Source of the DNA: Chitinophagaceae bacterium
Lineage (GTDB): Bacteria; Bacteroidota; Bacteroidia; Chitinophagales; Chitinophagaceae
Direction: 5' to 3'
Length of the DNA: 64,000 bases
Assembly (NCBI GenBank): GCA_004173235.1
Contig: SEAC01000003.1
Coordinates: 42,956 to 106,955 of the forward strand
Shown here piece by piece: positions 44,001 to 53,700 of this stretch (position 1 is the stretch's first letter; the number at the start of each line of letters is the position of its first letter). Made by a program: the position numbers and the translations under genes. The notes beneath the pieces are model-generated. The model was not told where the DNA came from and did no database searches. It saw nothing but the letters and a program-made list of their open reading frames with translations.

Positions 44001-47000
44001 CCACGGATGACGACGACGTCGCGGGTGGTGAGGTACGCTTCTTGCACGTACTTTCGTTCCCAACCAATACAACTAGCCTATTCTTTGCCAAGGCTGCCCA
44101 TTCGATCCATGGTGAAATGGCCGCGCGGCATTACACGGCAGCTACGTTCCCGGCGTCGGGCGTATATCTGGAGGCGAACAATAATGGGAATGCCGTTGAA
44201 GCTATTTCCGTTGATCCTGTTGACGGCGCGGTGAATGTGGACTTCGTGTACACCGCCATAGACCAGGCCGATGCAGAAAGCAATACTTCGGGTATTGCGC
44301 GCCAGCCGCTCACCGACTTCGTTGTTTCGGGTAATGTGTATGATGATGCAAATGGATGCACCGATGGGCTGATCAACGGATCGCTCATCTCGAATGCCGG
44401 CGGACCGCTCTTTGTAAACCTCGTGCGCGGCAATGTGCTCATTGCTTCAAAGATGGTTACCAACGGTGCCTTCAGCTTCGGCACGGCCGACGGCCTTTCG
44501 GCAACGGTTCCTAACTACAAGCTTGTTCTTGCCAAGTCGGTCAACGGCACGGTAGCCGCGCTGCCCGATGCAACGAACTGGGTGAATACCGGCGAAGGCA
44601 TCAGCGGCTCTTCCGGCGACGGGTCCGTGGACGGTTCTTACACCTTCGGCGGAACGCTGACCAGCGGTCAGGCGATCGACTTCGGTATCGAAGCACGCCC
44701 GGTTCCTGCTACGCTTAACGTTGCTCCAAGCCAGGTGAACCCCGGTGGTACTGCAACGGTAGCCATCGCCTCCACGCTGTTCGCGGCCACCGATGCCAGC
44801 GATTTGAACAACGCCGGCCAGGTGCGTTACATCTGGATCTCCTCCTTCCCGACCAATGCAACTACCGTGAACTTTGCCGGCGCCGCTACTACGCCCGGCG
44901 GAGCGTCGTCGGCAGTTAGCTATACAGCCGCAACCTTCCCGGCCAACGGCGTTTACCTCACTACCAACAGCGCCGGCAATCCCACAACGGCCATCACTGT
45001 TGACCCGGTAGACGGCGCGGTGAATGTCGACGTTACCTACAAAGCCGTTGACCAGGCACAAGTGCTGAGCAACAACAGCGGCATCGCCCGCCTGCCGCTT
45101 ACCTGTCCGGCACCCACGATCACCTGCCCAGCAGCGATCGTTACATCAAATAGCGCAAACAAGTGTGGAGCCAACCTTTCGGTGACGGCACCTGCGGCCG
45201 CGAGCCAGTGCGGCATCACTTCGGTGGAAGGCGTGCGCAACGACGGCCAGCCGGTGAGCGCAATGTATCCTATCGGTACCACCACTATTACATGGACTGC
45301 CACCGCAGGCAATGGAGCAACCGTAAGCTGCACGCAAACCGTGAAGGTGAACGATACGCAACTCCCGACCCTCGCCTGCAACGCGGCGATCGTTGTGAAT
45401 GCATCGGCGGCCGCATGTAACGCACAGGTGGCCGTAATGGCTCCTGTTGCAACCGACAACTGCGGTGTAACGGTAGCGGGTATGCGCAGCGATGCGCTTG
45501 CGCTTTCGGCAGCTTACCCGGTGGGTACGACCACGATCACCTGGACGGCCACAGACGCCTCCGGCAATACTGCTTCATGCATGCAAACCGTAACGGTGAA
45601 AGATGCTGCGGCGCCCACGCTGACCGTACCTGCCAACATCACCGCGTGCGACAACGGCAGCGGCAACAACAAAACACTGGTGGCCTCGGCTACCGACAAT
45701 TGCAGCACGGTGGCCCTTACCTGGACGCTTTCGGGCGCCACCACGGGTAGCGGCACGGGCAACACGGTTGCGCGCAGCTTCAGCATAGGTGTCACCACGA
45801 TCACGTGGACGGCAAAGGATGGTGCGAACAACACGGTCGGCGGCACCACGACGGTGACCATCGACGCCATACCGACGGCGACCATCACTTTATCCACGCG
45901 GGATAGCCTTTGCAACAACACCGTGCTTACGGGCGCGGGCGGCACCGGCTTCCAGTGGATGAATGGTGGCAACATCGTAGGCACTTCGCAAACGCTGTCG
46001 CTCCCGCTGGCGCATTGCACGGGTTCTTCTCAGTTTGCACCTACTTCGGCGGCCAGCAACTTCAACGTGTTTGTGCGCAACGCGGTAACCGCCTCGGCAG
46101 GCGATACGCACGGACCCGTTGCCATGGGCGGCAACCTGCTCCTCAGTGGCAACACGGTGTTTGTTATGAACAGCAGGGGCAGCTACCCGAGCGGGACAAT
46201 GAACGGCGCGAACAATTACGGCATGGTGATCGGCGGCGCTGTACAGTTCACGTCGGGAAACCAGAGCACGGTGAACCAGGGCTATCTCCGCATCGGCAAC
46301 ACCGCCGGCGCGCAGATCTGGTATACAGATAACAATAACGCGTCGACCAACCTGAAGCTGACGGCTGCGGGTGCCGGCTTCAATGGTAACCCTTCGCTGA
46401 TGCTGCAGCGCACACAACCGGGTGGTACGGCCACACAGGCGCACGGCATCGACTTCGCTGCTGCGTTCACTGCATTCAGCGCCTATAGCGCAAAGATCAG
46501 TTCGTGGAGCACGGCTGCCGAGGCCGTGGTAAACAGGATCACGATCGCTGCCGGCTCGAACCCACATATAGTGCTCGCGGACAACAAGATCAACTATATC
46601 AACCTCACCGCGGCGCAGCTCAATGCCCTCAATAACCAGGGCTCGATCATCTTCGACAACACGCCTGCAGCCAATCGAACGCTGGTGTTCAATGTAACCA
46701 TGACCGGCGATTTCAGCTGGACGCCTGCCAACTTTGGTGGACTCAGCGAGCCCAACGGCGCGCACATCCTCTGGAACTTCACGGGCAACGGCAAACTGAC
46801 CATCGACGGCAGCAACGCCGTTTATGGAACCGTGTTCGCGCCTTCCAACGACATCGTAAAGAACAATGGCAACAATCTCAACGGTCAGGTAATCGGGCTG
46901 TCGCTCAAGGTTGGACCCGGCGAGATCCATTATTATCCCTTCGCTTCGGGCCTGGGCTATTCCACCTGCAATAACCAGTTTCAGCTATTTGTGACCAGTG

Positions 47001-48625
47001 CCAACGGTTGCAAGAGTGCAGCATCGGAAACGTATACCTACGTGGCTCCGCAAAACAGCGAGCGCTTTACGATCCTTGGCCTGGATGCGGTGACGCTTGA
47101 CAACAACTATGTGCAAACCGGCAACGTGGGCGTCAACAACGCCGGTGGAACGGCAACGATCTCTGGCACGAGCGCCATCAGCGGCGCAGGCGCTTACCTT
47201 AAGGCTCCTTCGATGACCGTTGCAGCCAGCGCCAGTGTGCCCAACCGCAGCACGTCCACCGCAGGTTATGTGCTGCCGGCGATGCAGTATTACACCGGAA
47301 CCTACGCCGGCACTCCGCTTACAGTGGCGGCCAATACCACCGCAACGTACAGCGGAAACTACACAACGGTATATGTCAGCAAGGGTGCCAGTGCCACTTT
47401 CTCGGGCAGTACGTTCCAGAGTGTTACCATCGAGGAAGGTGCGTCTGCCTCGTTTACCGCGGCTACGGTGAATATGCAGAACCTCACAGTCGGCAATGGC
47501 AATAACCCGGGTATCGCTTCGGTCAACTTTGCCCACAACAGCAATATCCGCATCAGCGGGCAGCTTTTGGTAGGCATGAGTTCGGAAGTGAACGACCTCA
47601 ACCGTCGCGTCACCTTCTTTATGGGTACGGATGCAGCAACGGACAAGGTATCTGTGAAAGGTGGCGGCGCCGTAGTAAACGGTGTGTTTTACGCACCTAC
47701 AGGCAATATCAATGTGGGTACCAATATCGGCGTGCCCGTAACGACGGCTGCAACTGCCACCAACTGCACGCAGAACAATGGCTGTATTTATACAACCTAC
47801 CGCGGCTACACGCAAAACTCCGACGGCACGTATACCCTGAGCTTCACGATCATGAATAAATGCACCAACGCGGTGAGTTACATGGCGTTTGAGGTGCCCA
47901 CGGTGAACGGGCAAAGCGGCGTGGCGTCGTGGACCCGTAACAATACGGGTCAGAGCTACAACGCCGAGAACCCCTGCAACAACCCTTTCAAAGGCTTCAA
48001 GCTGGAAACGATAGGTGAGGGAATCAAGCAAAACCAGACCGAGACCATTACTTACCGCATCAAAGCGGAGCAGTTTAACGCAATGAGCAGTTTCCGCGTT
48101 GCCGTGAAATATGCCACCAATGTTGCCACCGCCACGTTCTCCCGCGAAGGCTGCGGCTCCGTGATACGGCCGACTGTTTGCACACCTACCTATATGACCG
48201 GCCTGTTCGTGGGCAAGCAGGTGATTGGAGACAAGTGCGTGTACTGGAACGGTTTGAACTGTGGCAGCAGCAGCGAAGCCCGCACTGCGCCCCAATATGT
48301 GCGCAACGAGCAGCAGGCAGCGGATGCCTTCCGCATGATCACCTCGGAAGAGGTGGTAGCTGCGAAGATCAACCCTACGGTGGAGGCCTTCCCCAACCCA
48401 AGCAGCGGATCTTTCCGTCTCCAGTTGACCGGAATCGGGGCCGGCGTGGTGCAGGTGCAGGTGCTCAACGCTTCCGGAGCCGTAGTTGCTGCCCGCCAGC
48501 TGACCTACGGCGGCAAGGGCGAATCGCTTCCCTTCCAACTCGGGAACGTGCCGGCAGGTTTGTACACCGTGCGTGTTACCGGCGCGGATGGCGCGCTGAG
48601 CACGCGGGTCATGATCGCACGTTGA
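41072..48625 (+). CDS. Giant T9SS adhesin with SprB, HYR, SdrD-like repeats and choice-of-anchor A domain
   Basis: The protein has 2,517 residues; an alternative start is the ATG at 41087. After a signal peptide comes a SprB-type repeat at about 50-107 (NGSIRILAPTGGQSPYTYSW). HYR/Ig-like modules fill about 113-550 (SDNCSAVLTSNRASGS, VTWTVRDSSGNSATCQQRVT). Three homologous units of about 260-270 residues lie at 553-1345, each starting GTIYNDVDA-like and ending near NSGIARLPLT. More HYR modules follow to about 1600. A choice-of-anchor A domain at about 1650-1963 (GPVAMGGNLLLSGNTVFVMN) and a second beta-helix region at about 1990-2225 come next. The T9SS type A sorting domain is at about 2434-2517 (VEAFPNPSSGSFRLQLTG). 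It is probably a surface adhesin or matrix protein. Confidence 0.88.
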   Translation: MSPLNMKTEQKTRFVGGILFFLSFLFASNPGSAQVCPFTVNLTSITAATCNGNNGSIRILAPTGGQSPYTYSWNTVPARTTQNLLSVAPGTYTLKVTDKRGCVVTRVWTIPNTPDTEVPLILCSPTPITVATEPGLCGAFINFQDNVPIDYRMNTAGGATGQATQRGPFAGGDAPARDVLKPIIADNCNVVSISGVRLDGQPLSAMYPLGNTAILWTAMDAAGNQATCTQIYTIVDNESPVLTGVPANIVLDAAAQSCGRTVTWTAPVASDNCSAVLTSNRASGSFFNIGTQTVTYTASDLAGNVTSRSFTVTIRDAEKPVILTCAPDMTVALGADCQARPVLPLPVASDNCPSSPLTFSNDAPAVFPSGTTVVTWTVRDSSGNSATCQQRVTVADQTAPVPVLATLADVTGVCTASVTPPTATDCSGTITATTADATTYTTPGTHIVHWTYTDAAGNSFVQLQNVILRDDELPIIQCPADITVMANAACGRILNPGTATATDNCTVTVSGVRNDGRALGDCYPVGTTTITWTAVDGAGNSATCQQKVIVNSISIGGTIYNDVDAGTINGTPISNADGQLFVNLVNTATNTVVSSKALTNGTYSFSSADGMDANVTSYAVVVATNATATTAGLPNAQEWVNTAEGAPASSGDGNADGAFVFGSVVADGQVVDFGIEARPATAALLEAPIQVNPGGTTEVTIDPLLFSATDIRDLNGSGEVRFLHIISFPTRATSVSFGAASATPGAAPEAVTYTAASFPAGGVYVATDLSGRPLPAIAADPVNGAVNVDFNYKAVDQAGVESNQAGIARKPLTELWIAGTVYNDVDAMNDGSINGTPIATSNGQPLFVNLVNASNGAIVASATVADDGKYRFTSHDGLCTEVPTYCVVLATSATNNSSSLPNPASWWNTGVGSSNCATGWPFANNGAYNFGGRVTNGLIVDFGIEARPVPTPLTVAAAKQNPGSTNDVSIAGTIFSATDDDDVAGGEVRFLHVLSFPTNTTSLFFAKAAHSIHGEMAARHYTAATFPASGVYLEANNNGNAVEAISVDPVDGAVNVDFVYTAIDQADAESNTSGIARQPLTDFVVSGNVYDDANGCTDGLINGSLISNAGGPLFVNLVRGNVLIASKMVTNGAFSFGTADGLSATVPNYKLVLAKSVNGTVAALPDATNWVNTGEGISGSSGDGSVDGSYTFGGTLTSGQAIDFGIEARPVPATLNVAPSQVNPGGTATVAIASTLFAATDASDLNNAGQVRYIWISSFPTNATTVNFAGAATTPGGASSAVSYTAATFPANGVYLTTNSAGNPTTAITVDPVDGAVNVDVTYKAVDQAQVLSNNSGIARLPLTCPAPTITCPAAIVTSNSANKCGANLSVTAPAAASQCGITSVEGVRNDGQPVSAMYPIGTTTITWTATAGNGATVSCTQTVKVNDTQLPTLACNAAIVVNASAAACNAQVAVMAPVATDNCGVTVAGMRSDALALSAAYPVGTTTITWTATDASGNTASCMQTVTVKDAAAPTLTVPANITACDNGSGNNKTLVASATDNCSTVALTWTLSGATTGSGTGNTVARSFSIGVTTITWTAKDGANNTVGGTTTVTIDAIPTATITLSTRDSLCNNTVLTGAGGTGFQWMNGGNIVGTSQTLSLPLAHCTGSSQFAPTSAASNFNVFVRNAVTASAGDTHGPVAMGGNLLLSGNTVFVMNSRGSYPSGTMNGANNYGMVIGGAVQFTSGNQSTVNQGYLRIGNTAGAQIWYTDNNNASTNLKLTAAGAGFNGNPSLMLQRTQPGGTATQAHGIDFAAAFTAFSAYSAKISSWSTAAEAVVNRITIAAGSNPHIVLADNKINYINLTAAQLNALNNQGSIIFDNTPAANRTLVFNVTMTGDFSWTPANFGGLSEPNGAHILWNFTGNGKLTIDGSNAVYGTVFAPSNDIVKNNGNNLNGQVIGLSLKVGPGEIHYYPFASGLGYSTCNNQFQLFVTSANGCKSAASETYTYVAPQNSERFTILGLDAVTLDNNYVQTGNVGVNNAGGTATISGTSAISGAGAYLKAPSMTVAASASVPNRSTSTAGYVLPAMQYYTGTYAGTPLTVAANTTATYSGNYTTVYVSKGASATFSGSTFQSVTIEEGASASFTAATVNMQNLTVGNGNNPGIASVNFAHNSNIRISGQLLVGMSSEVNDLNRRVTFFMGTDAATDKVSVKGGGAVVNGVFYAPTGNINVGTNIGVPVTTAATATNCTQNNGCIYTTYRGYTQNSDGTYTLSFTIMNKCTNAVSYMAFEVPTVNGQSGVASWTRNNTGQSYNAENPCNNPFKGFKLETIGEGIKQNQTETITYRIKAEQFNAMSSFRVAVKYATNVATATFSREGCGSVIRPTVCTPTYMTGLFVGKQVIGDKCVYWNGLNCGSSSEARTAPQYVRNEQQAADAFRMITSEEVVAAKINPTVEAFPNPSSGSFRLQLTGIGAGVVQVQVLNASGAVVAARQLTYGGKGESLPFQLGNVPAGLYTVRVTGADGALSTRVMIAR

Positions 48626-48634
48626 GGATGTGGA

Positions 48635-48668
48635 GCGTGAATCGTCAATCGTGAAACGCGAAGCGCGG
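48635..48668 (+). repeat. CGTGANN heptad array after the giant adhesin gene
   Basis: GCGTGAA, TCGTCAA, TCGTGAA, ACGCGAA and GCGCGG start nine bases after the stop, in the same orientation relative to the gene as the arrays after the sigma factor, actA and actB genes. It leads directly into the convergent terminator. Confidence 0.75.
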
Positions 48669-48669
48669 T

Positions 48670-48704
48670 AATAAGAACGGAGGCCATCGGCCTCCGTTCT
48701 TATT
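48670..48704. terminator. Bidirectional terminator between the adhesin gene and purN
   Basis: A perfect 16-base inverted repeat (AATAAGAACGGAGGCC / GGCCTCCGTTCTTATT) with a three-base loop lies between convergent stops. The A/T-rich ends give U-tracts in both directions. Confidence 0.9.
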
Positions 48705-48720
48705 TGGCAGGGGCGAGGTG

Positions 48721-49326
48721 TCACGACTCCAGAACCGCCCGTTCCACCACTCCGGCAAAATGCCGGTGCTCCAGCTCCAGCACCCGGGCGGCCAGCGTGG
48801 CGGGCGTATCGCCCGGGAGCACGGGGCAGCGTGCCTGGAAAAGATGTGCGCCGTGGTCGTAGTGCTCATCTACATAATGAATGGTGATGCCCGACTCGGC
48901 GTCGCCGGACGCCAGCACGGCCGCGTGCACGTGCTCGCCCCACATTCCCTTGCCTCCGTAGGCGGGCAGCAGGGCGGGGTGTATGTTGACGATGCGGTTT
49001 TCGTAGGCGGAAATGAGCGGCGCCGGTACGCGCCACAGGAAACCGGCCAACACTATATATGTTATATGCGTAGCCTGCAGCTCCCGGAGGTAGGCATCGC
49101 CCCGAAGGAAGCGCTCGCGCTCAATGAGCAGCACCGGGATGCCGAAATGCTCCGCCCGCGCAATCACGCCCGCGCCCGGCTTGTTGCAAACCACCAGCGC
49201 CACCTCGATGGACGGATGCCCTTGAAAGTGCTCCATCAGCCTTTGGGCATTGCTGCCGCTGCCCGATGCAAACAGGGCCAGCCGGTGCGGTTTGGCGTGA
49301 CCGTGGGACGAAGCAGGGAAACTCAT
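48721..49326 (-). CDS. purN: Phosphoribosylglycinamide formyltransferase
   Basis: PurN transfers a formyl group from 10-formyl-THF to GAR in purine synthesis. The protein has 201 residues. Motifs are LALFASGSGSNAQRLMEHF at the N-terminus, VVCNKPGAGVIARAEHFGIP, the folate/catalytic region NIHPALLPAYGGKGMWGEHV, and GITIHYVDEHYDHGAHLFQ with the catalytic Asp. The ATG at 49326 adds an 11-residue histidine-rich leader compared with the shortest PurN. It is divergent from the act operon, 302 bases away. Confidence 0.95.
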   Translation of the reverse strand: MSFPASSHGHAKPHRLALFASGSGSNAQRLMEHFQGHPSIEVALVVCNKPGAGVIARAEHFGIPVLLIERERFLRGDAYLRELQATHITYIVLAGFLWRVPAPLISAYENRIVNIHPALLPAYGGKGMWGEHVHAAVLASGDAESGITIHYVDEHYDHGAHLFQARCPVLPGDTPATLAARVLELEHRHFAGVVERAVLES

Positions 49327-49628
49327 AAGCGCGAAAGTAGCGGGAAACCACGCGACGACAGGACCTGACCAAAGTCATCTTTTTTCACACTCTTGCTTCG
49401 TAAATGGCGTTTTGTTTCGTAAGAAGAACGGCTTATGTTCCGCGACTTTCACAGGGATGCTAATCGCTTGAAATGCAGGCCTGTAGCGTGTTAAAAAAAA
49501 TTGAAGGCTTATGGGCATTTGTAAGAATCCTGTCATATTTTTGCCCCCGATTCGGAAATTTTCCACATTTAGATCATTTGAATCTATGACTTTCCACAAG
49601 CCGCGTGTATTGAAAATTACTCGCCATC
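49327..49628. other. purN-actA intergenic region with an orphan start
   Basis: The region must hold the promoters of purN (minus) and the act operon (plus). Downstream of a TATTTTTG box at 49536-49543 an ATG at 49586 opens a frame reading MTFHKPRVLKI, which has the basic start of an exported protein but soon leaves any recognisable cytochrome sequence and is one frame off actA. I read 49586-49620 as the left-over start of the original actA before an internal deletion. Confidence 0.4.
49536..49543 (+). promoter_or_regulatory. Bacteroidota -7 promoter box of the act-cox operon
   Basis: TATTTTTG matches TAnnTTTG, 43 bases before the ATG at 49586 and 86 before the present actA start. A TTTG at 49518-49521 is upstream but closer than the usual -33 spacing. 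Confidence 0.45.
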
Positions 49629-50615
49629 ATGCAGGCGTTCCCGGCACTCACCGAGAAGCAGATCGACGACATCACCGAGTACATCAGCACGGCCCCCGAG
49701 GCTGGTGCCGGTAAGACCGCTGATGCAGGCAACGCCGGAGCAGGTGGCACACAGGACAGCGGCAACGGCCAGCTCATTTTCGGCATCATCTCCATCGTGC
49801 TCGCTATCATCGCGCTGATCCTGATGCAGGTGAACAACAACCTGAAGAAGCTCTCCGACGACCGCGAAGGCATCACCCGCCCCGAGCAGGTGCCCTTCTG
49901 GCGCAACAAAGTATACATCGCGCTTATCGCACTCCTCCTCTTCGTCATCGGCGGCTATTTCGTAGCAAAAGGCGCCGTGGGCCTGGGCCGCCAGCAAGGC
50001 TACCAGCCCGACCAGCCGATCTACTACTCGCACAAGGTGCACGCAGGCGTCAACCAGATCAACTGTCTTTACTGCCATGGCTCCGCATGGGAATCCAAGC
50101 ACGCCGGCATCCCCTCGCTCAACGTTTGTATGAACTGCCACAAGGCCATCTCCACCTACGAGAAAGGTCCCAAGCTGTTCGACGAGAACGGAACCGAGAT
50201 CAACGGTACCGCCGAGATCCAGAAACTCTATAAGTACGCCAACTTCACGCCCGGCAAGCCCTGGGATCCTGCCAAGGCCACTTCGCCTGAATGGGTGAAG
50301 ATCCACAACCTCCCCGACCACGTGTATTTCAACCACTCGCAGCACGTGAACGCCGGCAAGGTAGCCTGCCAGACCTGCCACGGCAACATCCAGGACATGG
50401 ATAAGGTGAAGCAGGTATCGGAACTGAGCATGGGCTGGTGTATCAACTGCCACCGCGAAACGAAGGTGAACTTCAACAGCGGTGCCGACAGCGCCTCCGG
50501 CAACAAGTACTACAGCATCTACGAGAAATTCCACAACGATATCAAGTCGGGCAAGATGGACTCCGTGCGCGTGCAGGATATCGGAGGCCTCGAGTGCCAG
50601 AAGTGTCACTATTGA
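49629..50615 (+). CDS. actA: Alternative complex III subunit ActA, pentahaem c, N-terminally truncated
   Basis: The present frame gives 328 residues. Two membrane helices (about 49-67 and 95-113) are followed by a periplasmic domain with five CxxCH haem sites: C146LYCH, C167MNCH, C247QTCH, C271INCH and C323QKCH. The first 22 residues, MQAFPALTEKQIDDITEYIS, are the typical end of a class I cytochrome c domain including its Met-ligand region. The rest of that domain, with its own CxxCH and the signal peptide, is absent upstream. Without a signal sequence, topology depends on the first helix. The gene heads the act operon; ActA receives electrons from the iron-sulfur subunit ActB. Either an internal deletion or an assembly error removed the N-terminus. 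Confidence 0.85.
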   Translation: MQAFPALTEKQIDDITEYISTAPEAGAGKTADAGNAGAGGTQDSGNGQLIFGIISIVLAIIALILMQVNNNLKKLSDDREGITRPEQVPFWRNKVYIALIALLLFVIGGYFVAKGAVGLGRQQGYQPDQPIYYSHKVHAGVNQINCLYCHGSAWESKHAGIPSLNVCMNCHKAISTYEKGPKLFDENGTEINGTAEIQKLYKYANFTPGKPWDPAKATSPEWVKIHNLPDHVYFNHSQHVNAGKVACQTCHGNIQDMDKVKQVSELSMGWCINCHRETKVNFNSGADSASGNKYYSIYEKFHNDIKSGKMDSVRVQDIGGLECQKCHY

Positions 50616-50643
50616 TCGTGAAGCGTGAGCCGTAAGCCGTGAG
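50616..50643 (+). repeat. CGTGANN heptad array between actA and actB
   Basis: TCGTGAA, GCGTGAG, CCGTAAG and CCGTGAG start at the base after the actA TGA. Exactly four units of seven. The last overlaps a possible upstream GTG start of actB, which is not favoured. Confidence 0.85.
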
Positions 50644-50734
50644 CAAGGTTTCGGCATCAGCACCAAAGTTCTTTCTACCTAATCAGTCTAAAACAAACCC
50701 CGGTATGCTTCCGGCGCCGGGGGAGATAATAAAT

Positions 50735-53700
50735 ATGAGCACGAATAAGTATTGGCAAAGTTTCGCTGAACTGAACGACAACGCTCGCCACCAGCAGCGC
50801 AACAAGGACGAGTTTGGCGAGGAGCTGCCCTTCGAAGAGATCGATGGCGGCCTGCTCGATGCAAAGACTCCACGTCGCGACTTCCTCAAATACCTCGGTT
50901 TCAGCACGGCGGCCGCCACCATCGCCGCCAGTTGTAAAATGCCGGTGCGCAAGGCCATGCCTTACGTGAACCGCCCCGAGACCGTTACACCCGGTGTAGC
51001 GAAATATTATGCCACCACCTTCGTTCAGGATGGCGAAGTGATCCCCGCCATCGCCAAGGTGCGCGACGGTCGCCCCATCAAGCTCGAAGGCAACGCCCTC
51101 TCTTCGCTCACGAAGGGCGGCACCAGCCCACGTATGCAGGCTGCCGTGCTCGACCTCTATGATACGTTCCGCATCACCCACCCCAAGCGCCGCAATGGCA
51201 GCAAGTGGGAAGAGATCCCCTCCTATGAGGAGTTCGACCGCCTCGTAGCGCAGGCAATGGCCGGCGCCGCAGGCAAGCAGGTGGTTCTGCTCACCAGCAG
51301 CATCAACTCGCCCGCCACGAAGCAGGTCATCTCTGAATTCATCGGTAAGGTGCCCGGCGCCCGCCACGTGCAGTACGACGCGGTTTCGTACAGCGGCATG
51401 CTGCTGGCCAACGAAGCTTCGTTTGGACGCCGCGCCATCCCGGCTTACAACTTCGATCGCGCAGCGGTGATCGTTTCGCTCGGCGCCGACTTCCTCGGCA
51501 CCTGGCTCACACCGGTTGAATTTGCCCGCCAGTACTCGTACGCCCGCAAGATCAATGAGGCCAAGCCGGCGATGAGCAAGCACTACCAGCTCGAAAGCAT
51601 TCTTTCGCTCACCGGCTCCAACGCCGACGAGCGCTTTACACACCGCGCTTCCGAAACGGGAGCCGTAGCGGTGGCCCTCCTCAACGCCCTTAATGGTGCC
51701 GCACCCGCAGTGGGCGATGCCAGGCTGAAGGCCGCGATCACGAAGATCGCCAACGACCTCAAAGCCAACAGCGGCAAGGCTCTCGTGGTTTGTGGATCCA
51801 ACGATCCCGCCGTGCAGCAGGTGGTGAACGCCATCAACAACGCCGTAGGAGCGTATGGCAATACTATCGACTGGAGCGCGCCCCTGATGACGCACAACGC
51901 CGTGGACAAAGACATCGCCGACCTCGTGGCCGCCATGAACGCCGGCAGCGTGGGCACCCTCCTGGTGCACGATGCCAACCCTGCTTACGATTACTTCAAC
52001 GCGAAAGACTTCAAGACCGGTATCGCCAAGGTGCCCGTAACGGTTTCTTTCAACGCGAAGGAAGACGAAACGACGACGCTTTGCAAATTCGTGGCACCGG
52101 CCCCGCACTTCCTCGAAAGCTGGGGTGATGCCGAATCGCGCACCGGCCATATCTCGTTCATCCAGCCTACCATCTTCCCCCTGTTCAAAACCCGCCCCTT
52201 CCAGACTTCGCTGCTGAAGTGGAGCGGTAACAATACCGACTGGGATACCTACTTCCGTCAATACTGGGCCGGCAAGATCGGCGGCGACCTCGCCTTCGAC
52301 GCAGCCCTCCAGGATGGCGTGTGGGAGAATGGCCGCAGCGCTTCTACCGCAGCTTCGGGCGCGGGCCGCACGGCAGCCGTCGTAACCGATTCGATCAACA
52401 ACAACGGAACCACCACTACCTACACTCCGGCAACCACCGGCGGCAACGCAGGCTCCTTCAACGGCGGCGGCGTGTCGGGTGCTACGGCGGCCATCGGCGC
52501 CAGCAACACCAGCGGCGACGAAGTGGTGCTGTACCAGAACGTGATGATGGGCACCGGCAAGCAGGGCGCCAACCCCTGGCTGCTCGAGCTCCCCGACCCG
52601 ATCACGAAAGCAAGCTGGGATAACTTCGCAATGATCTCCCTGTCGAAGGCCAAGGCACTCGGCATCGAGCTCGACTCCGACTACGAATACTACCGCGAGA
52701 AGCCGTCCATCGAGCTGACCGTAGGCAATACCAAAGTAACCCTTCCCGTGATCGTGGTGCCCGGCGTTGAAGCCAACACCATCGGTATCGCGGTAGGCTA
52801 CGGTCGCAACGCCGAATACGGCAAGGCAGCTGAAGGCACCGGCGCCAACGTATTTCCCTTCGCCCGCTTCAACGGCACGACGGTGGACTACTTCAACAAA
52901 GTGAGCGTATCGGCCAAGCCTGTAGCCAACGACTATAAAGTTGCCCAAACGCAGGTGCACAACTCGTATGAGAACCGCCAGGAAGTGGTGAAGGAAACCA
53001 CGATGGCGATGTTCCTCCGCGAACCCAACCGCTACAAAGACCAGCGCGAAGAGCTGACCAAAGATTACGCAAAAGCCAGCGGCGACTACCGCCACGAGGC
53101 TACGCTCTACGCCAAGCCCGACGGCAAAGGCGGCAACGTGTACGACCACGGCTTCCCCGGACCCAAGTGGGGCATGGCCATCGACATGAACTCCTGCATC
53201 GGTTGCGGCGCCTGCGTGGTTGCCTGCCACCTGGAGAACAACGTGCCGGTGGTTGGCAAGAGCGAAGTGCTCCGTGCCCACGAAATGCACTGGCTGCGCA
53301 TCGACCGCTACTTTGTGAGCGATGCCAGGAACGCCGACGACCTGAAAGCCGTTGTGTTCCAGCCGATGCTTTGCCAGCACTGCGACAACGCACCTTGCGA
53401 AAACGTTTGCCCGGTAGCCGCCACGATGCACAACTCGGAAGGCGTGAACCAGATGGCTTACAACCGTTGCATCGGTACCCGCTATTGCGCCAACAACTGT
53501 CCTTATAAAGTACGCCGCTTCAACTGGGGTGACTACACCGGTGCTTCCACGCACGGTGTGCTCGGACCCAACAGCGGTACCGGTAAGCTCGACCCCGTTG
53601 TTGCGCAGATGAACGACGACCTCACGCGCATGGTGCTCAACCCCGACGTGGTAACGCGCTCGCGCGGTGTGATGGAGAAGTGCACGTTCTGCGTGCAGCG

